From: Zygnema cylindricum
Lineage: Eukaryota > Streptophyta > Zygnematophyceae > Zygnematales > Zygnemataceae
Assembly (NCBI GenBank): GCA_037447655.1
Contig: JBBHKE010000684.1
Span: 64,001 to 115,959 of the forward strand
Direction of reading: 5' to 3'
DNA length: 51,959 bases
In this document: positions 9,224-18,504 of the stretch, piece after piece
How positions within the stretch are numbered: position 1 is the stretch's first letter
Layout of the letters: each line of letters opens with the position of its first letter
Translations under genes and position numbers: made by a program
Notes under the pieces: generated by a model
What the model was told of the DNA's origin: nothing
Database searches by the model: none
What the model saw: the letters and a program-made list of their open reading frames with translations, nothing else

Positions 9224-9610
9224 TCCCTTTATAGCTCAGGTAATGCCTATATTCTTAATGTAGTTGGTACATTTCATGGCCTTTGCCCAAAATCTCTTTC
9301 CTATTTTTTTGTTGGCCAACATACTACATACACTATCTCCTAGTGTTTTATTCAAACTCTCAGCTACCCCATTTTGTTCCAAGTTATATGGTACGGTTTC
9401 CTAGTGTTGAACTCTCTCATCTCTCAAGTATTCCTCAAACTGGTTAGAGGTATATTCCCACCCATTATCACTCCTTATTCTCTTAATGGGGGTTTCATGC
9501 AACTTCTCACTCCAGGCTTTATATTCTTTAAAGTAAGTTGATGTTTCAGACTTTGTTTTTAGGAAGTAGACTATAGAGTATCTAGAGCAGTCATCGGTTA
9601 TTGTCAACAT
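9224..9610 (-). pseudogene. Element B integrase catalytic core, interrupted by stops
   Basis: The core begins TITDDCSRYSIVYFLKTK, continues IKRIRSDNGWEYTSNQFEEY, and is stopped just after ERVQH (about 9,402). Beyond the stop the same frame reads LEQNGVAESLNKTL. The third catalytic Glu is kept, but the following Arg is Ser. A second stop lies near 9,237. Only 9,401-9,610 is free of stops. Confidence 0.87.
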
Positions 9611-9666
9611 AAACTTCTTTCCCCCAACCGAAGGTACTTTTGCGAGTCCCCAGATATCTGTGTGGA

Positions 9667-9864
9667 CTAGATCTGGTGCTTTCTCACCTCTATATGTGGC
9701 GGCTTTGGGAGATGGAAGTCTGTGAGCCTTACTTTGAGCACAGCCACTACATCATTCATCATTTCATGATCCCCAAACTGAAAGCCTTCTACTACCCCAA
9801 GCTTTTTCATTTCATTCACCCTCTCAAAATACACATGCCCCAATCGTTTATGCCAAATCATCAA
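9667..9864 (-). pseudogene. Element B pre-integrase zinc-binding region
   Basis: MIWHKRLGHVYFERVNEMKK matches the GAG_pre-integrase/HHCC family start (Trp-His-x3-Gly-His). The cysteine half of the zinc site is not recognisable: where CxxC and GK are expected the frame reads NDVVAVLKVRLTD. A stop and frame change separate it from the core. Confidence 0.8.
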
Positions 9865-10125
9865 CTTAGGAACAACAACATAGTAATCATTATTCTTTGC
9901 ATTACTCAGGTTAAGCCTAAATATTCATTGGCTACCCTTATCTGCCATGAAGTAAACTTCATCCCCATACATAGCTGTAAAGACTCCATTTCCAGTGTAG
10001 GTATCAAACTCTTTGTCATCTGACACAGACTTAGAGACAAATTTTTTACTTCGCTGAGGAATGTAGAGTACATCTGAGAATGTGAGTATAGAAATCTTAC
10101 CCTCCTCTAAAACTTTCAGATCTAC

Positions 10126-10590
10126 TTACCCCACTTGATACGTAGTAACCGCTCTCCCATCCCTATACTCTATCTCTACAATAGGGATCTTTCTTAGCTT
10201 AGTGAAGAGATCTTTATCATGACACATATGCATGGATGCACCTGAGTCGATGATCCATCCTTCTTGTGGAGCTTCCCGAATTGCTCCAAGGGCACACTTC
10301 TGTCTCCAAGGAATCTCCTTCTCATCTAGACTCTCCTCAAGGAGAAGCTCCCCATCCTCCTCAAAGGACTCGTCCTTGTTATCTCCTGTCACTTTTGTGA
10401 CCATAAGTGCCTTTTTCTTCTCTCCGGAAGTACCCCATCCACGGTTTCCTTGGAGCCTCAACTCCGACAACTTGACACAATCTGCGATAAAGTGTCCCGA
10501 CTTTTTGCAAAAATGACAAACGCCTTTTGAGGGCCTTGGTCCTCCAAGCTGATCTCTTTCCCCCTTGTAAGATTTCTTCGGGTCCTTCAC
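10126..10590 (-). pseudogene. Element B zinc knuckle and protease N-terminal part
   Basis: A CX2CX4HX4C knuckle, CHFCKKSGHFIADC, lies near residues 21-34. A charged linker and then WIIDSGASMHMCHDKDLF follow, keeping the catalytic DSGA lost in element A. The protease frame stops after TTYQVG, so the C-terminal half (9,870-10,125) is broken. About 154 codons are open. Confidence 0.9.
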
Positions 10591-10599
10591 CCATATGCT

Positions 10600-11391
10600 C
10601 CCTCCTTTAGCTAGAGCTTGAATGCTCTTTCCTCCTCTCCTAATCTCTATGGTGTTTTCCTACACAAGTATCATCCGGACCACTGTATTCCACTTCCATG
10701 AACTATCAGGCATTTTTCTGTACTCGGTACACTATGTTCTCGTACTCGTCTGGTAACTTCATGATGAGAGTGTTAACTTTCATCTTTATTGAACTTGTCC
10801 ACTCGGCACTTTCCATCTCCACATATAAACAAGAAATATCATTACCATAATCCAACATCTTTCCTCCTTTGTAAGTGTAACTCGAAAGGTTTTGCTCAGC
10901 CAACTAGAGCTCATGAATACTACCAGCTCTATTGATCTCCACCAAACTCACCCATAACTCCTCGGCCTTGTAAGTGTGAAGGTGAGAGGTGGCCAAAGCT
11001 TAAGTGAGGTGCCTTAGAATGAAGTTCTTGGCAGCCATGTTTACGTCTTCCCACATTTGAGTATCGTTCTCCACGGTTTTCACGCCGCCGATCCCGATGC
11101 CGTGGCTATAGGAGTGAAGGGTGTCTCCTTCCTTTTCCCTTTTTCGGACACACTGCTGTCCCCATCATCTACTTCTTCCGCTGATGCAATCGATGCTGAA
11201 CGAAACCTAACTCGTGCAAACCCTGGTGGAGTTCCTCAAGATGGATGTGTCACTTATCCACTTACGATGCCCGAGTATCGTTTTTTGTACAAAGCCCCCA
11301 TCATCATGGCTTCCCAATAGATGAACCCAGATCCATTGAAGGTGGGCACCCTAGAAGGTGGGCTCATAACCTGCAACTCTGTGTCCTCCAT
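10600..11391 (-). pseudogene. Element B gag, multiply broken
   Basis: The ATG at 11,391 lies 20 nt inside the LTR and the frame reads through the primer site to SRVPTFNGSGFIYWEAMM. Two stops follow near 11,230-11,250. The capsid C-terminal piece (10,903-10,706) reads LSSYTYKGGKMLDYGNDIS and MKVNTLIMKLPDEYENIVYR, a clear match to A and D. Stops separate it from the knuckle segment. Confidence 0.85.
11357..11371 (-). promoter_or_regulatory. Element B primer-binding site
   Basis: GGTTATGAGCCCACC on the minus strand has one change from the half-tRNA(iMet) complement seen in A. It directly abuts the LTR end. Confidence 0.8.
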
Positions 11392-11583
11392 TGGACGACA
11401 GAATACAGGAAACCCTGGATAATGTTTAACTAACCCACTTCAAGCCACAATCACTGATGCCTAAGATGGCAAACTAACAGTTTGACTACATTCCTTTGCA
11501 ACCTGAACTCCTTTGAGTTCGTAGCAAAAAGAATCACTGAAAACGGCCAACCAGGCGAATTGTTATGAGCCAGCAAAGATGCC

Positions 11584-11591
11584 TATTTATA
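11584..11591 (-). promoter_or_regulatory. TATA box of element B 5' LTR
   Basis: TATAAATA on the minus strand is conserved in position with element A's LTR. Element C has decayed here to TATTAAAG. Confidence 0.65.
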
Positions 11592-12113
11592 CAAAGCTCC
11601 CAAGAGAGAGGTGATTGTCTAAAAATATTCTAAGTCCTACATCTCTCTCAGAAACCTTGCATACTAAAGTACGCTCTAATCAGGATACTGTAAAGTACCA
11701 AAAAGTACTTTGGCCGGTGAACTTTATGTACGGCCTCTGTACGACAATGCCAAGGAATGGACGCGTGTCGCCGTCTAAATCGTCTTTTTGTCGTCCGGGA
11801 TCCTCGCTGCTTAATTCAATCCTGCCACGTATCGCTATGTCACACCACGTTAGGCGACGTGGGAAAAATGCCAAAGTGACCATTCTGAGACCTCGGCGAC
11901 GATAAGCGTCGTCAGATGAAGACCGACTTTCAATGTACTCCATTGAAATAAATATTCGACTCATTTATTTTGTGCCGCGGATTTGATGTGCGCACTGAAT
12001 CTGTTGTGTCTCTATGTTTCCTTTTCACCGTAACGTTAATCGGATTAGTGTTATGTTTCATGTTTAAATAAATATCGTTCCCTATGTAATGTAACGAACT
12101 TCTACAACACACC

Positions 12114-12203
12114 GGTTGGAGCTGACGGCTACGCCACGCTCTGCCGGTAGGAGGTTCAAGTCTTGCCGGACTCAACCTTTTGTTGAGAGTGACTTAAGTC
12201 ACT
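12114..12203 (+). other. tRNA-like / B-box segment plus hairpins in LTR (copy B, 5' LTR)
   Basis: The same block as at 6757: GGTTGGAGC, a B-box with one change (GGTTCAAGTCT, 12,153-12,163), CAACC at 12,173-12,177, then the AGTGAC-TTAA-GTCACT hairpin (12,188-12,203). Stem pairing is kept although the loop differs from the other copies. Confidence 0.6.
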
Positions 12204-12389
12204 CTTAAGTCCTACCTATGGAGCTCAGGCAGCCTTGGCTCCACCACCCTCTCTTTCCTTCAGTGACTAGAACAAGTATAGGGGGGCAGAGAGAAGAGGT
12301 GGAGGCAGGGTGCCTAACCTTTTACTTTCTCTGTTTCTACAAATAAATTTAGACCTAGAAAATACCTTATAAATCTAATAATTTCCACA

Positions 12390-12664
12390 CCTTCGATGTC
12401 CTTTTATCCTTCTCCCTTTTTTCCCCTTATATGGTAATCGTTTTCCCTTCACCTTCTGTTGCATCTTTACTCCGGTTAGTTCCCTAAAAAGCCCCAAACG
12501 ATTTTCCATAGTGAGCTCCTCTAAATCCAGGTGGCGAACACCTCACTTGTCCCGAAACAATTCCCCACAAGTGCTTTTCGAAAAGCAATCTTTCCATTGT
12601 AAATTCCCAATAAGTGAAGTCTTTTCCATCAAACATAGGCACCCTAGATGGTAGGCCTATAACC
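12390..12664 (-). pseudogene. Element D gag N-terminal fragment
   Basis: Reading from the primer site, the frame gives IGLPSRVPMFDGKDFTYWE, then HLWGIVSGQV and SPPGF. This is a diverged relative of the A and B Gag starts. It ends at element B's target site (12,390) and resumes at 6013. Stops are present, including one where the frame crosses the LTR end (TAG). Confidence 0.82.
12650..12664 (-). promoter_or_regulatory. Element D primer-binding site
   Basis: GGTTATAGGCCTACC on the minus strand is a decayed half-tRNA(iMet) complement next to the LTR end. The two G/C-to-A/T changes fit transition decay. Confidence 0.7.
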
Positions 12665-13353
12665 TAAAACTGTGAGACCTCCATTGGTACTCACAGTGAG
12701 CAGATCACAAAGAAGCTTATATAGGAAGTGCCGACTCCAAGTTATACAAACCCAAATGACTGACCCTTTGACAATCAGAGCCCCATTATAGCTTCACCCT
12801 TGTGAAATAACTCTTTCTGTGTGCTCACTTCCACCGCAGAATGCAAAGTTAGAATATGATTTTTTGGATATCATTCCTCACGCGTGGCGAAATTCCGTTG
12901 GATTGTGGAATCTCCGGAGATTATGGCACCGAATCCCGATTTGACATGTGTCGACATTTTGGCCATGTCGTACAATGTCCGTACATAAAGTACACCGGCA
13001 GCTGTACTTTTGCATACGGAACTCAATTCTGATTGGTTCCGTACATCAGTAGATAGAGTTTGTGAGAGAGATAGGACTTAGAAAAATTAGAAGATAGGAC
13101 CCCTTCTCCGAGAGAGCTTTTGTACAAAAGGTCAACTTTGACCCTCCATAACTTACTGCTCAGGGGAGCAAATTCAGAGATTCTTTTTGCTACCGACTCA
13201 CAGGAGTCTTGCCTTTACAGGGGTGGAGGTGGTCAGGGTTTTTGTCTGCCAGGGTGGCATTTATTTTTGCTGGAACACAAAGGGGTCAGGATTATCCTAG
13301 AGGCTTCTTGGAAGCTGTCTACTCTGAGGACTTATGGAGGTCTCAGAGTTTCA
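12665..13353 (-). repeat. Element D 5' LTR with about 20-bp terminal inverted repeats
   Basis: This is a 689-bp LTR. Its plus-strand start TAAAACTGTGAGACCTCCAT and the reverse complement of its end, TGAAACTCTGAGACCTCCAT, match at 18 of 20 positions. The terminal TA is probably a mutated TG. It differs in sequence from the A/B/C LTRs but shares short GTAC-rich segments. The right edge meets element C's gag at 13,354, so D probably inserted in C. The expected duplication AACTC has its partner outside the window. Confidence 0.75.
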
Positions 13354-13790
13354 AACTCCTCGGCCTTGTAAATGTGAAGGTGAAGTGTGACGAAAGCTTG
13401 AGTGAGGTGCCTTAGAATGAAGTTCTTCGCAGCCATGTATACGTCTTCCCACATTTGAGTATCGTTTTCCACGATCTTCACAGCCGTTGCTCCCGATGTT
13501 GTGGTAATAGGAGTGAGGAGTGTCTCCTTCCCTTTCCCCTTTTCAGACACACTGCTATCCCCATCATCTGCCTCCTCTGCTGAAGCACTCGTTGCTGCAG
13601 GAAACCTTACTCCTCCAAATCCTGGTGGAGTTCCTGAAGATGGACGTTTCACTTATCCACTGACGATACTCCTGTATCTTTTTTCGCTTAAAGCCCCCGT
13701 CATCATGGCTTCCCAATAGATGAACCCATATCCATTGGAAGTGGGCACCTTAAAGGGAGGGCCTATAACCTGCAATTATATGTCCTCCAT
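13354..13790 (-). pseudogene. Element C gag N-terminal fragment
   Basis: MKRPSSGTPPGFGGVRFPA, KGKGKETLLTPITTTSG, MWEDVYMAAKNFILRHLTQAF and HLHIYKAEEF align with Gag of A and B. It stops at 13,354, where element D begins. The N-terminal frame crossing the LTR and primer site has a TAA. The conserved ATG 20 nt inside the LTR (13,790) is kept. Confidence 0.85.
13756..13770 (-). promoter_or_regulatory. Element C primer-binding site
   Basis: GGTTATAGGCCCTCC on the minus strand has two changes from the half-tRNA(iMet) complement. It lies directly inside the LTR end. Confidence 0.72.
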
Positions 13791-14428
13791 TGGACTACAG
13801 AATTCAAAAAGCCTCTAGATAGCTTTTAACTAACCCACTTCAAGCAACAACCACTGCTGCCCAAGAGGGGAAACTGACATCACCCCTGTGCATCTTGGGC
13901 TCCCCTAAGTTCGTAGCAAAAAGAATCACTGAAAAAGGTAACCAGCCGACTAGTTATGAGGCAGCAAAGATGCCAACTTTAATACAAGCTCTCTAGGAGA
14001 GAGGTGTTGTCTACCCAAATCCCCTAAGTCCCAAACCCCTCTCACAACCAAAAAAGTACAGTGGCCAATGTACTTTCTGTATGACCTATGTACGACAAGG
14101 CCATGGAGTGGACGCGTGTCGCCGTTTGAATTGTCCTTATGTTGTTTGGGATCCCCGCTGCTAAATTCAAACCTGCCACGTATCGCTAGGTCACGACACG
14201 TCACGCCACGTCCGAAAACTGCCAAAGTGACCATTCTAGAACCTTGGCGACGATTAGCGTCGTCGGATGAAGACCGACTTTTAATTTACGACGTCGAAAT
14301 AAATGTTTGATTCATTTTATTCGTGCGGCGGATTTGATGCACGCACTGAATGTGATATGTCTCTATGTTTCCTATTCATAGTTATGTTAATCATATTAAT
14401 GTTTTATTCAATGTTTTAATAAATATCG

Positions 14429-15857
14429 TGTTGTTTTTGGAAGATTCAGTTTCGCATATGCGTGCGTGTATTTGCTTGCTTACGTAATTACCGGAGTTAA
14501 TGTGGAGGTTTGAACGGATTTGCGGATTGGGGGTTTATTGCACGAGTAAATTAATTAACTAATTGAGTGGAGCGAAATGCGCTGAACAATGGACGGCGGA
14601 TCGCGAAGCGATCCGATTTGAAATATTCGAAGTGTTTGAAAAAGTACGGCCGCCATACGAAACATAATGCGACAGACCGCATTTATTAAATGTGACGCCG
14701 CCGGTACGGAGCGTCGTATTTGACACGTGAGATGTACGGCAAAGTACGTAGTAACGGTACGGACTAATTTGGATAGCTTGACGAGGTTTCGACAAGTGGA
14801 TTTTTCTTATGACCACGCGGCGCGACACCAAGGGTGCCGATTAAGAGTGACGGACGGCGGATATAGTCCGCCGAGATTTTCTATGTAGTGGTGACACGAA
14901 ATCGCGTCAATCACACGATATTTATTTTTGGACGTTCCGGATTGCTTGCCAAGTGATTCGTGGTACACGTGGAAGGCGGATGGCGTCCGCCGATATTTCC
15001 AAGGGACCACATTGTTTTTTTATGACGCATTATCTAGTGGACCGTACATATGCGATGTCGGTTCACTACGTGGACTTATCGACAAATGACTAAGCAAGTT
15101 GTCGCTTATGACGCGTATTTTGCGGACGCGTCCGTGTAAATATTTGATACAACATTGTTTTGTCTTATGTGTATTATTAATTAGTATTGATTATGACATT
15201 TGTTATTTAAGTGATCAATTAGGGTTTTCGACAGTTTAATTTGTGTGTCTTTATTTGTCGTTTATGCAGACAAGTGTACGCTTACGATTGCTAGGCTTTC
15301 AGGTGTACGCTTAAGATTAATTTATTCTTAGTGATGGTATATTATGGTTAAATAGGACTAAATGACAGTTATGTAATGTATGTTAGTTATTTTGACACTT
15401 AGTGATTTGTTAACAGCTCACAAGTGTATATATAGATTTGAGCTTCATTAGGAAAATCATCAATGCTGGTTAGTAAAGTGGGGACCGAAGATGTAGACTT
15501 TTAGGGTTGCCGATTAGGTCATGCATTTGAGTAATATGTTTATTGATATACTTTTGTTGATTTAATGTTTATGTGAGATTATACTTTGATTATACTCTTT
15601 TGTTATTATTTATTTATGTTGTTTTATTTATACTTGATATGCATTTGTCCTAGGGTTTGTTTATGTCGATTATTCCATCAAACCTTAGATGTTGTCATAG
15701 GGTTTATTTATGTTGATTATTCCATAAAACCCTAAATGTTGTTGTATGTTAAATGGAGGATGCATTTCAAATGATTGTTCGTCGACCTATTTTTGCTTAG
15801 CTTCTTGCATGATAGTTTGGGTCGCTTCTGCGGTCTATTTTAGACCAAAGAACAACA
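14429..15857 (+). repeat. Element E 5' LTR
   Basis: 1,429 bp, TGTTGTTTTTGG to AACAACA, with 7-bp perfect terminal inverted repeats. It contains four GC-rich hairpins (14,597-14,615; 14,855-14,873; 14,975-14,991; 15,123-15,134) and a TATA box at 15,427-15,435. Short open frames inside are duplicated in the 3' LTR and look like chance. Confidence 0.95.
15427..15435 (+). promoter_or_regulatory. TATA box of element E (same site in 3' LTR at 17,745)
   Basis: TATATATAG lies 998 bases into each LTR, leaving about 420 bases for R-U5. This is the only strong TATA-like site in the second half of the LTR. Confidence 0.6.
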
Positions 15858-15873
15858 GGTTATGGGCCCACGC
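15858..15873 (+). promoter_or_regulatory. Element E primer-binding site
   Basis: GGTTATGGGCCCACG directly follows the LTR. Its first 14 bases are identical to element A's site and complementary to the initiator tRNA-Met anticodon arm. The shared primer fits mobilisation by a copia relative. Confidence 0.82.
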
Positions 15874-16736
15874 CCCATCTATCATATGTTAGGTTAAGTC
15901 GATGTAGGTTTGTGTCACATGCATTGTAGCGGGTTAATTTTGTTCTTGCTGGTTGTATTGCAGTAATGGTGTCTGTGTACCCATGAGATCGGCCTTATCA
16001 TAGTGTTGGTATGTGCCGAGTTTAATCTTGCATCGCCCCAAGGGTTAACTTAGTGACAGTGCCGAAATGTCTACCCTCAATGAAAATGATTAATTATGAG
16101 AAATGATATTTTATTTTTGGAAAATACATATTCGTTTGATGGAGAAATGTGGAAGGTGGAATTTCGACGTTTGGGGGAGAGAGATCCTAATTTTGTGGAT
16201 CGATGATTGTTGAAAATTGGATTTGTAATGTAGATTTTGAGTTGTTGGGAATTTTTGGGAAATGTGATATTATTAGAATTTTTGGGAAAATACTATTTGT
16301 TAAGTGTATTTTTAATGGGAAATTTTGGGATCAGATTATTAAATGGAAAAGAAAAGAAAAATTTTGAAATCTAGATTTGATATGGTTGAGGTATAAATTT
16401 TGAGTTGGGATATATTATTAGTGTGATCGTTTGGTTTTAATTCTTAGTTGATTTGTGACAGAATTGTGAGAAGTAGATTCAGATTTAGATATTGTTGAGA
16501 AAAGATAAAATTTTGTTGTAATCGGAAAATGAAAATATATATTATGTATTATGAAACTTGGAAGGCATATGAAGGCAGCGGAAGCGATGGTGGAACAAGT
16601 GAAAATTTTGGCGGAGGCAATTTGGCGGATTCAGATGGAGGAGACAGCAGAAGGTGACAGTAGTGACAGCTGATGATGTAAATCTATGGAGTGTGACAGA
16701 TGATGACGTGGCGTCATGGATTTACGAAACTAAATC

Positions 16737-16746
16737 TTCGGGGGAG
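16737..16746 (+). promoter_or_regulatory. Polypurine tract of element E
   Basis: The purine-rich CGGGGGAG lies directly before the 3' LTR TG and fixes E's orientation as plus. Confidence 0.8.
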
Positions 16747-18174
16747 TGTTGTTTTTGGAAGATTCAGTTTCGCATATGCGTGCGTGTATTTGCTTGCTTA
16801 CGTAATTACCGGAGTTAATGTGGAGGTTTGAACGGATTTGCGGATTGGGGGTTTATTGCACGAGTAAATTAATTAACTAATTGAGTGGAGCGAAATGCGC
16901 TGAACAATGGACGGCGGATCGCGAAGCGATCCGATTTGAAATATTCGAAGTGTTTGAAAAAGTACGGCCGCCATACGAAACATAATGCGACAGACCGCAT
17001 TTATTAAATGTGACGCCGCCGGTACGGAGCGTCGTATTTGACACGTGAGATGTACGGCAAAGTACGTAGTAACGGTACGGACTAATTTGGATAGCTTGAC
17101 GAGGTTTCGACAAGTGGATTTTTCTTATGACCACGCGGCGCGACACCAAGGGTGCCGATTAAGAGTGACGGACGGCGGATATAGTCCGCCGAGATTTTCT
17201 ATGTAGTGGTGACACGAAATCGCGTCAATCACACGATATTTATTTTTGGACGTTCCGGATTGCTTGCCAAGTGATTCGTGGTACACGTGGAAGGCGGATG
17301 GCGTCCGCCGATATTTCCAAGGGACCACATTGTTTTTTTATGACGCATTATCTAGTGGACCGTACATATGCGATGTCGGTTCACTACGTGGACTTATCGA
17401 CAAATGACTAAGCAAGTTGTCGCTTATGACGCGTATTTTGCGGACGCGTCCGTGTAAATATTTGATACAACATTGTTTTGTCTTATGTGTATTATTAATT
17501 AGTATTGATTATGACATTTGTTATTTAAGTGATCAATTAGGGTTTTCGACAGTTTAATTTGTGTGTCTTTATTTGTCGTTTATGCAGACAAGTGTACGCT
17601 TACGATTGCTAGGCTTTCAGGTGTACGCTTAAGATTAATTTATTCTTAGTGATGGTATATTATGGTTAAATAGGACTAAATGACAGTTATGTAATGTATG
17701 TTAGTTATTTTGACACTTAGTGATTTGTTAACAGCTCACAAGTGTATATATAGATTTGAGCTTCATTAGGAAAATCATCAATGCTGGTTAGTAAAGTGGG
17801 GACCGAAGATGTAGACTTTTAGGGTTGCCGATTAGGTCATGCATTTGAGTAATATGTTTATTGATATACTTTTGTTGATTTAATGTTTATGTGAGATTAT
17901 ACTTTGATTATACTCTTTTGTTATTATTTATTTATGTTGTTTTATATATACTTGATATGCATTTGTCCTAGGGTTTGTTTATGTCGATTATTCCATCAAA
18001 CCTTAGATGTTGTCATAGGGTTTATTTATGTTGATTATTCCATAAAACCCTAAATGTTGTTGTATGTTAAATGGAGGATGCATTTCAAATGATTGTTCGT
18101 CGACCTATTTTTGCTTAGCTTCTTGCATGATAGTTGGGTCGCTTCTGCGGTCTATTTTAGACCAAAGAACAACA
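16747..18174 (+). repeat. Element E 3' LTR
   Basis: 1,428 bp, nearly identical to 14,429-15,857. The two differences seen are TTTATAC versus ATATATAC near 17,945 and one T missing in the GTTGGG run near 18,135. Confidence 0.95.
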
Positions 18175-18215
18175 TATCGCACCTTATGTGATATAACGAA
18201 CTTTTACGACAGACC

Positions 18216-18309
18216 GGTTAGAGCTGACGGCTACGCCTCGCTCTCTTGGTCGGATGTTCGAGTCGTGTCTGACTCAACCTTTTCTTGAGAGTGACTTAGG
18301 TCACTCTTA
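18216..18309 (+). other. tRNA-like / B-box segment plus hairpins in LTR (copy C)
   Basis: GGTTAGAGC resembles a tRNA D-loop. The B-box is decayed (TGTTCGAGTCG, 18,255-18,265), followed by CTCAACC and the AGTGAC-TTAG-GTCACT hairpin. The arrangement is the same as in A and B. Confidence 0.58.
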
Positions 18310-18489
18310 AGTCCTACCTATGGAGCTGAGGCAGCCATGAATGCACCACCCTCTCTATCCTCCAGTGACCTCAACAAGTATGGGGGCTAGAGGGAAGAGG
18401 TGGAGGCAGGCTGCTTGCGCTTTACTTTTCCTATTTTTACTAATGATTTTTGACCTAAAAAATACCTTATAAATATAATAATTTCAACC

Positions 18490-18504
18490 CTCCTCTTATT
18501 TTCT
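18490..18504 (-). promoter_or_regulatory. Polypurine-tract match adjoining element C LTR
   Basis: Minus-strand AGAAAATAAGAGGAG matches element B's tract at 14 of 15 positions and is in the same place relative to the LTR. The sequence beyond it (18,505 on) does not match element B. Confidence 0.6.

Larger units (their letters stand above)
6014..12389 (-). mobile_element. Element B: complete but decayed Ty1/copia retrotransposon
   Basis: Two LTRs of exactly 1,018 bp (12,389-11,372 as 5' LTR and 7,031-6,014 as 3' LTR) flank gag, knuckle, protease, pre-integrase, integrase, RT and RNase H on the minus strand. The flanks are CCATC (6009-6013) and CCTTC (12,390-12,394), a 5-bp target duplication with one mismatch. 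The LTRs differ at many sites (roughly 85% alike by eye), so the insertion is old. Stops and frameshifts lie in every domain. It sits inside the gag of element D. Confidence 0.92.
11372..12389 (-). repeat. Element B 5' LTR
   Basis: The 1,018-bp LTR runs from TGCAACTC at 11,372 to TTTCCACA at 12,389, equal in length to the 3' LTR. TATAAATA (minus strand) at 11,584-11,591 would place R-U5 in the last roughly 190 bases and leave about 800 bp as U3. Confidence 0.92.
15858..16746 (+). other. Element E internal non-coding domain
   Basis: This 889-bp AT-rich stretch has no long open frame and no Gag, protease, integrase or RT motif. It carries the primer site at its start and TTCGGGGGAG just before the 3' LTR. 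A packaging signal may lie here, but none can be identified by eye. Confidence 0.75.
14429..18174 (+). mobile_element. Element E: young non-autonomous LTR retroelement, TSD TATCG
   Basis: This is a 3,746-bp insertion flanked by TATCG (14,424-14,428 and 18,175-18,179). The two LTRs (14,429-15,857 and 16,747-18,174) differ by only two changes that I can see: one T/A substitution and one single-base indel. A half-tRNA(iMet) primer site follows the first LTR and a G-rich polypurine tract precedes the second. The 889-bp interior has no recognisable gag or pol. It must depend on another element's proteins. The near identity of its LTRs makes it the most recent insertion in the window. Confidence 0.93.
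13771..18489 (-). repeat. Element C LTR, interrupted by element E
   Basis: The LTR begins TGCAATTATATGTCC and, after element E, ends ATTTCAACC (the final A of the usual ACA is changed). Without E and one TATCG it is about 968 bp. One side adjoins a primer site and gag (13,770). The other adjoins a polypurine-tract match (18,490-18,504). An LTR flanked by internal sequence on both sides suggests a head-to-tail tandem element sharing one LTR. Confidence 0.85.

Noticed and set aside
14559-15010. Minus-strand open frames of 67-90 codons repeated at 16,877-17,328
   Set aside because: Duplicated only because they lie in the two near-identical E LTRs. No recognisable domain, and antisense to the element.
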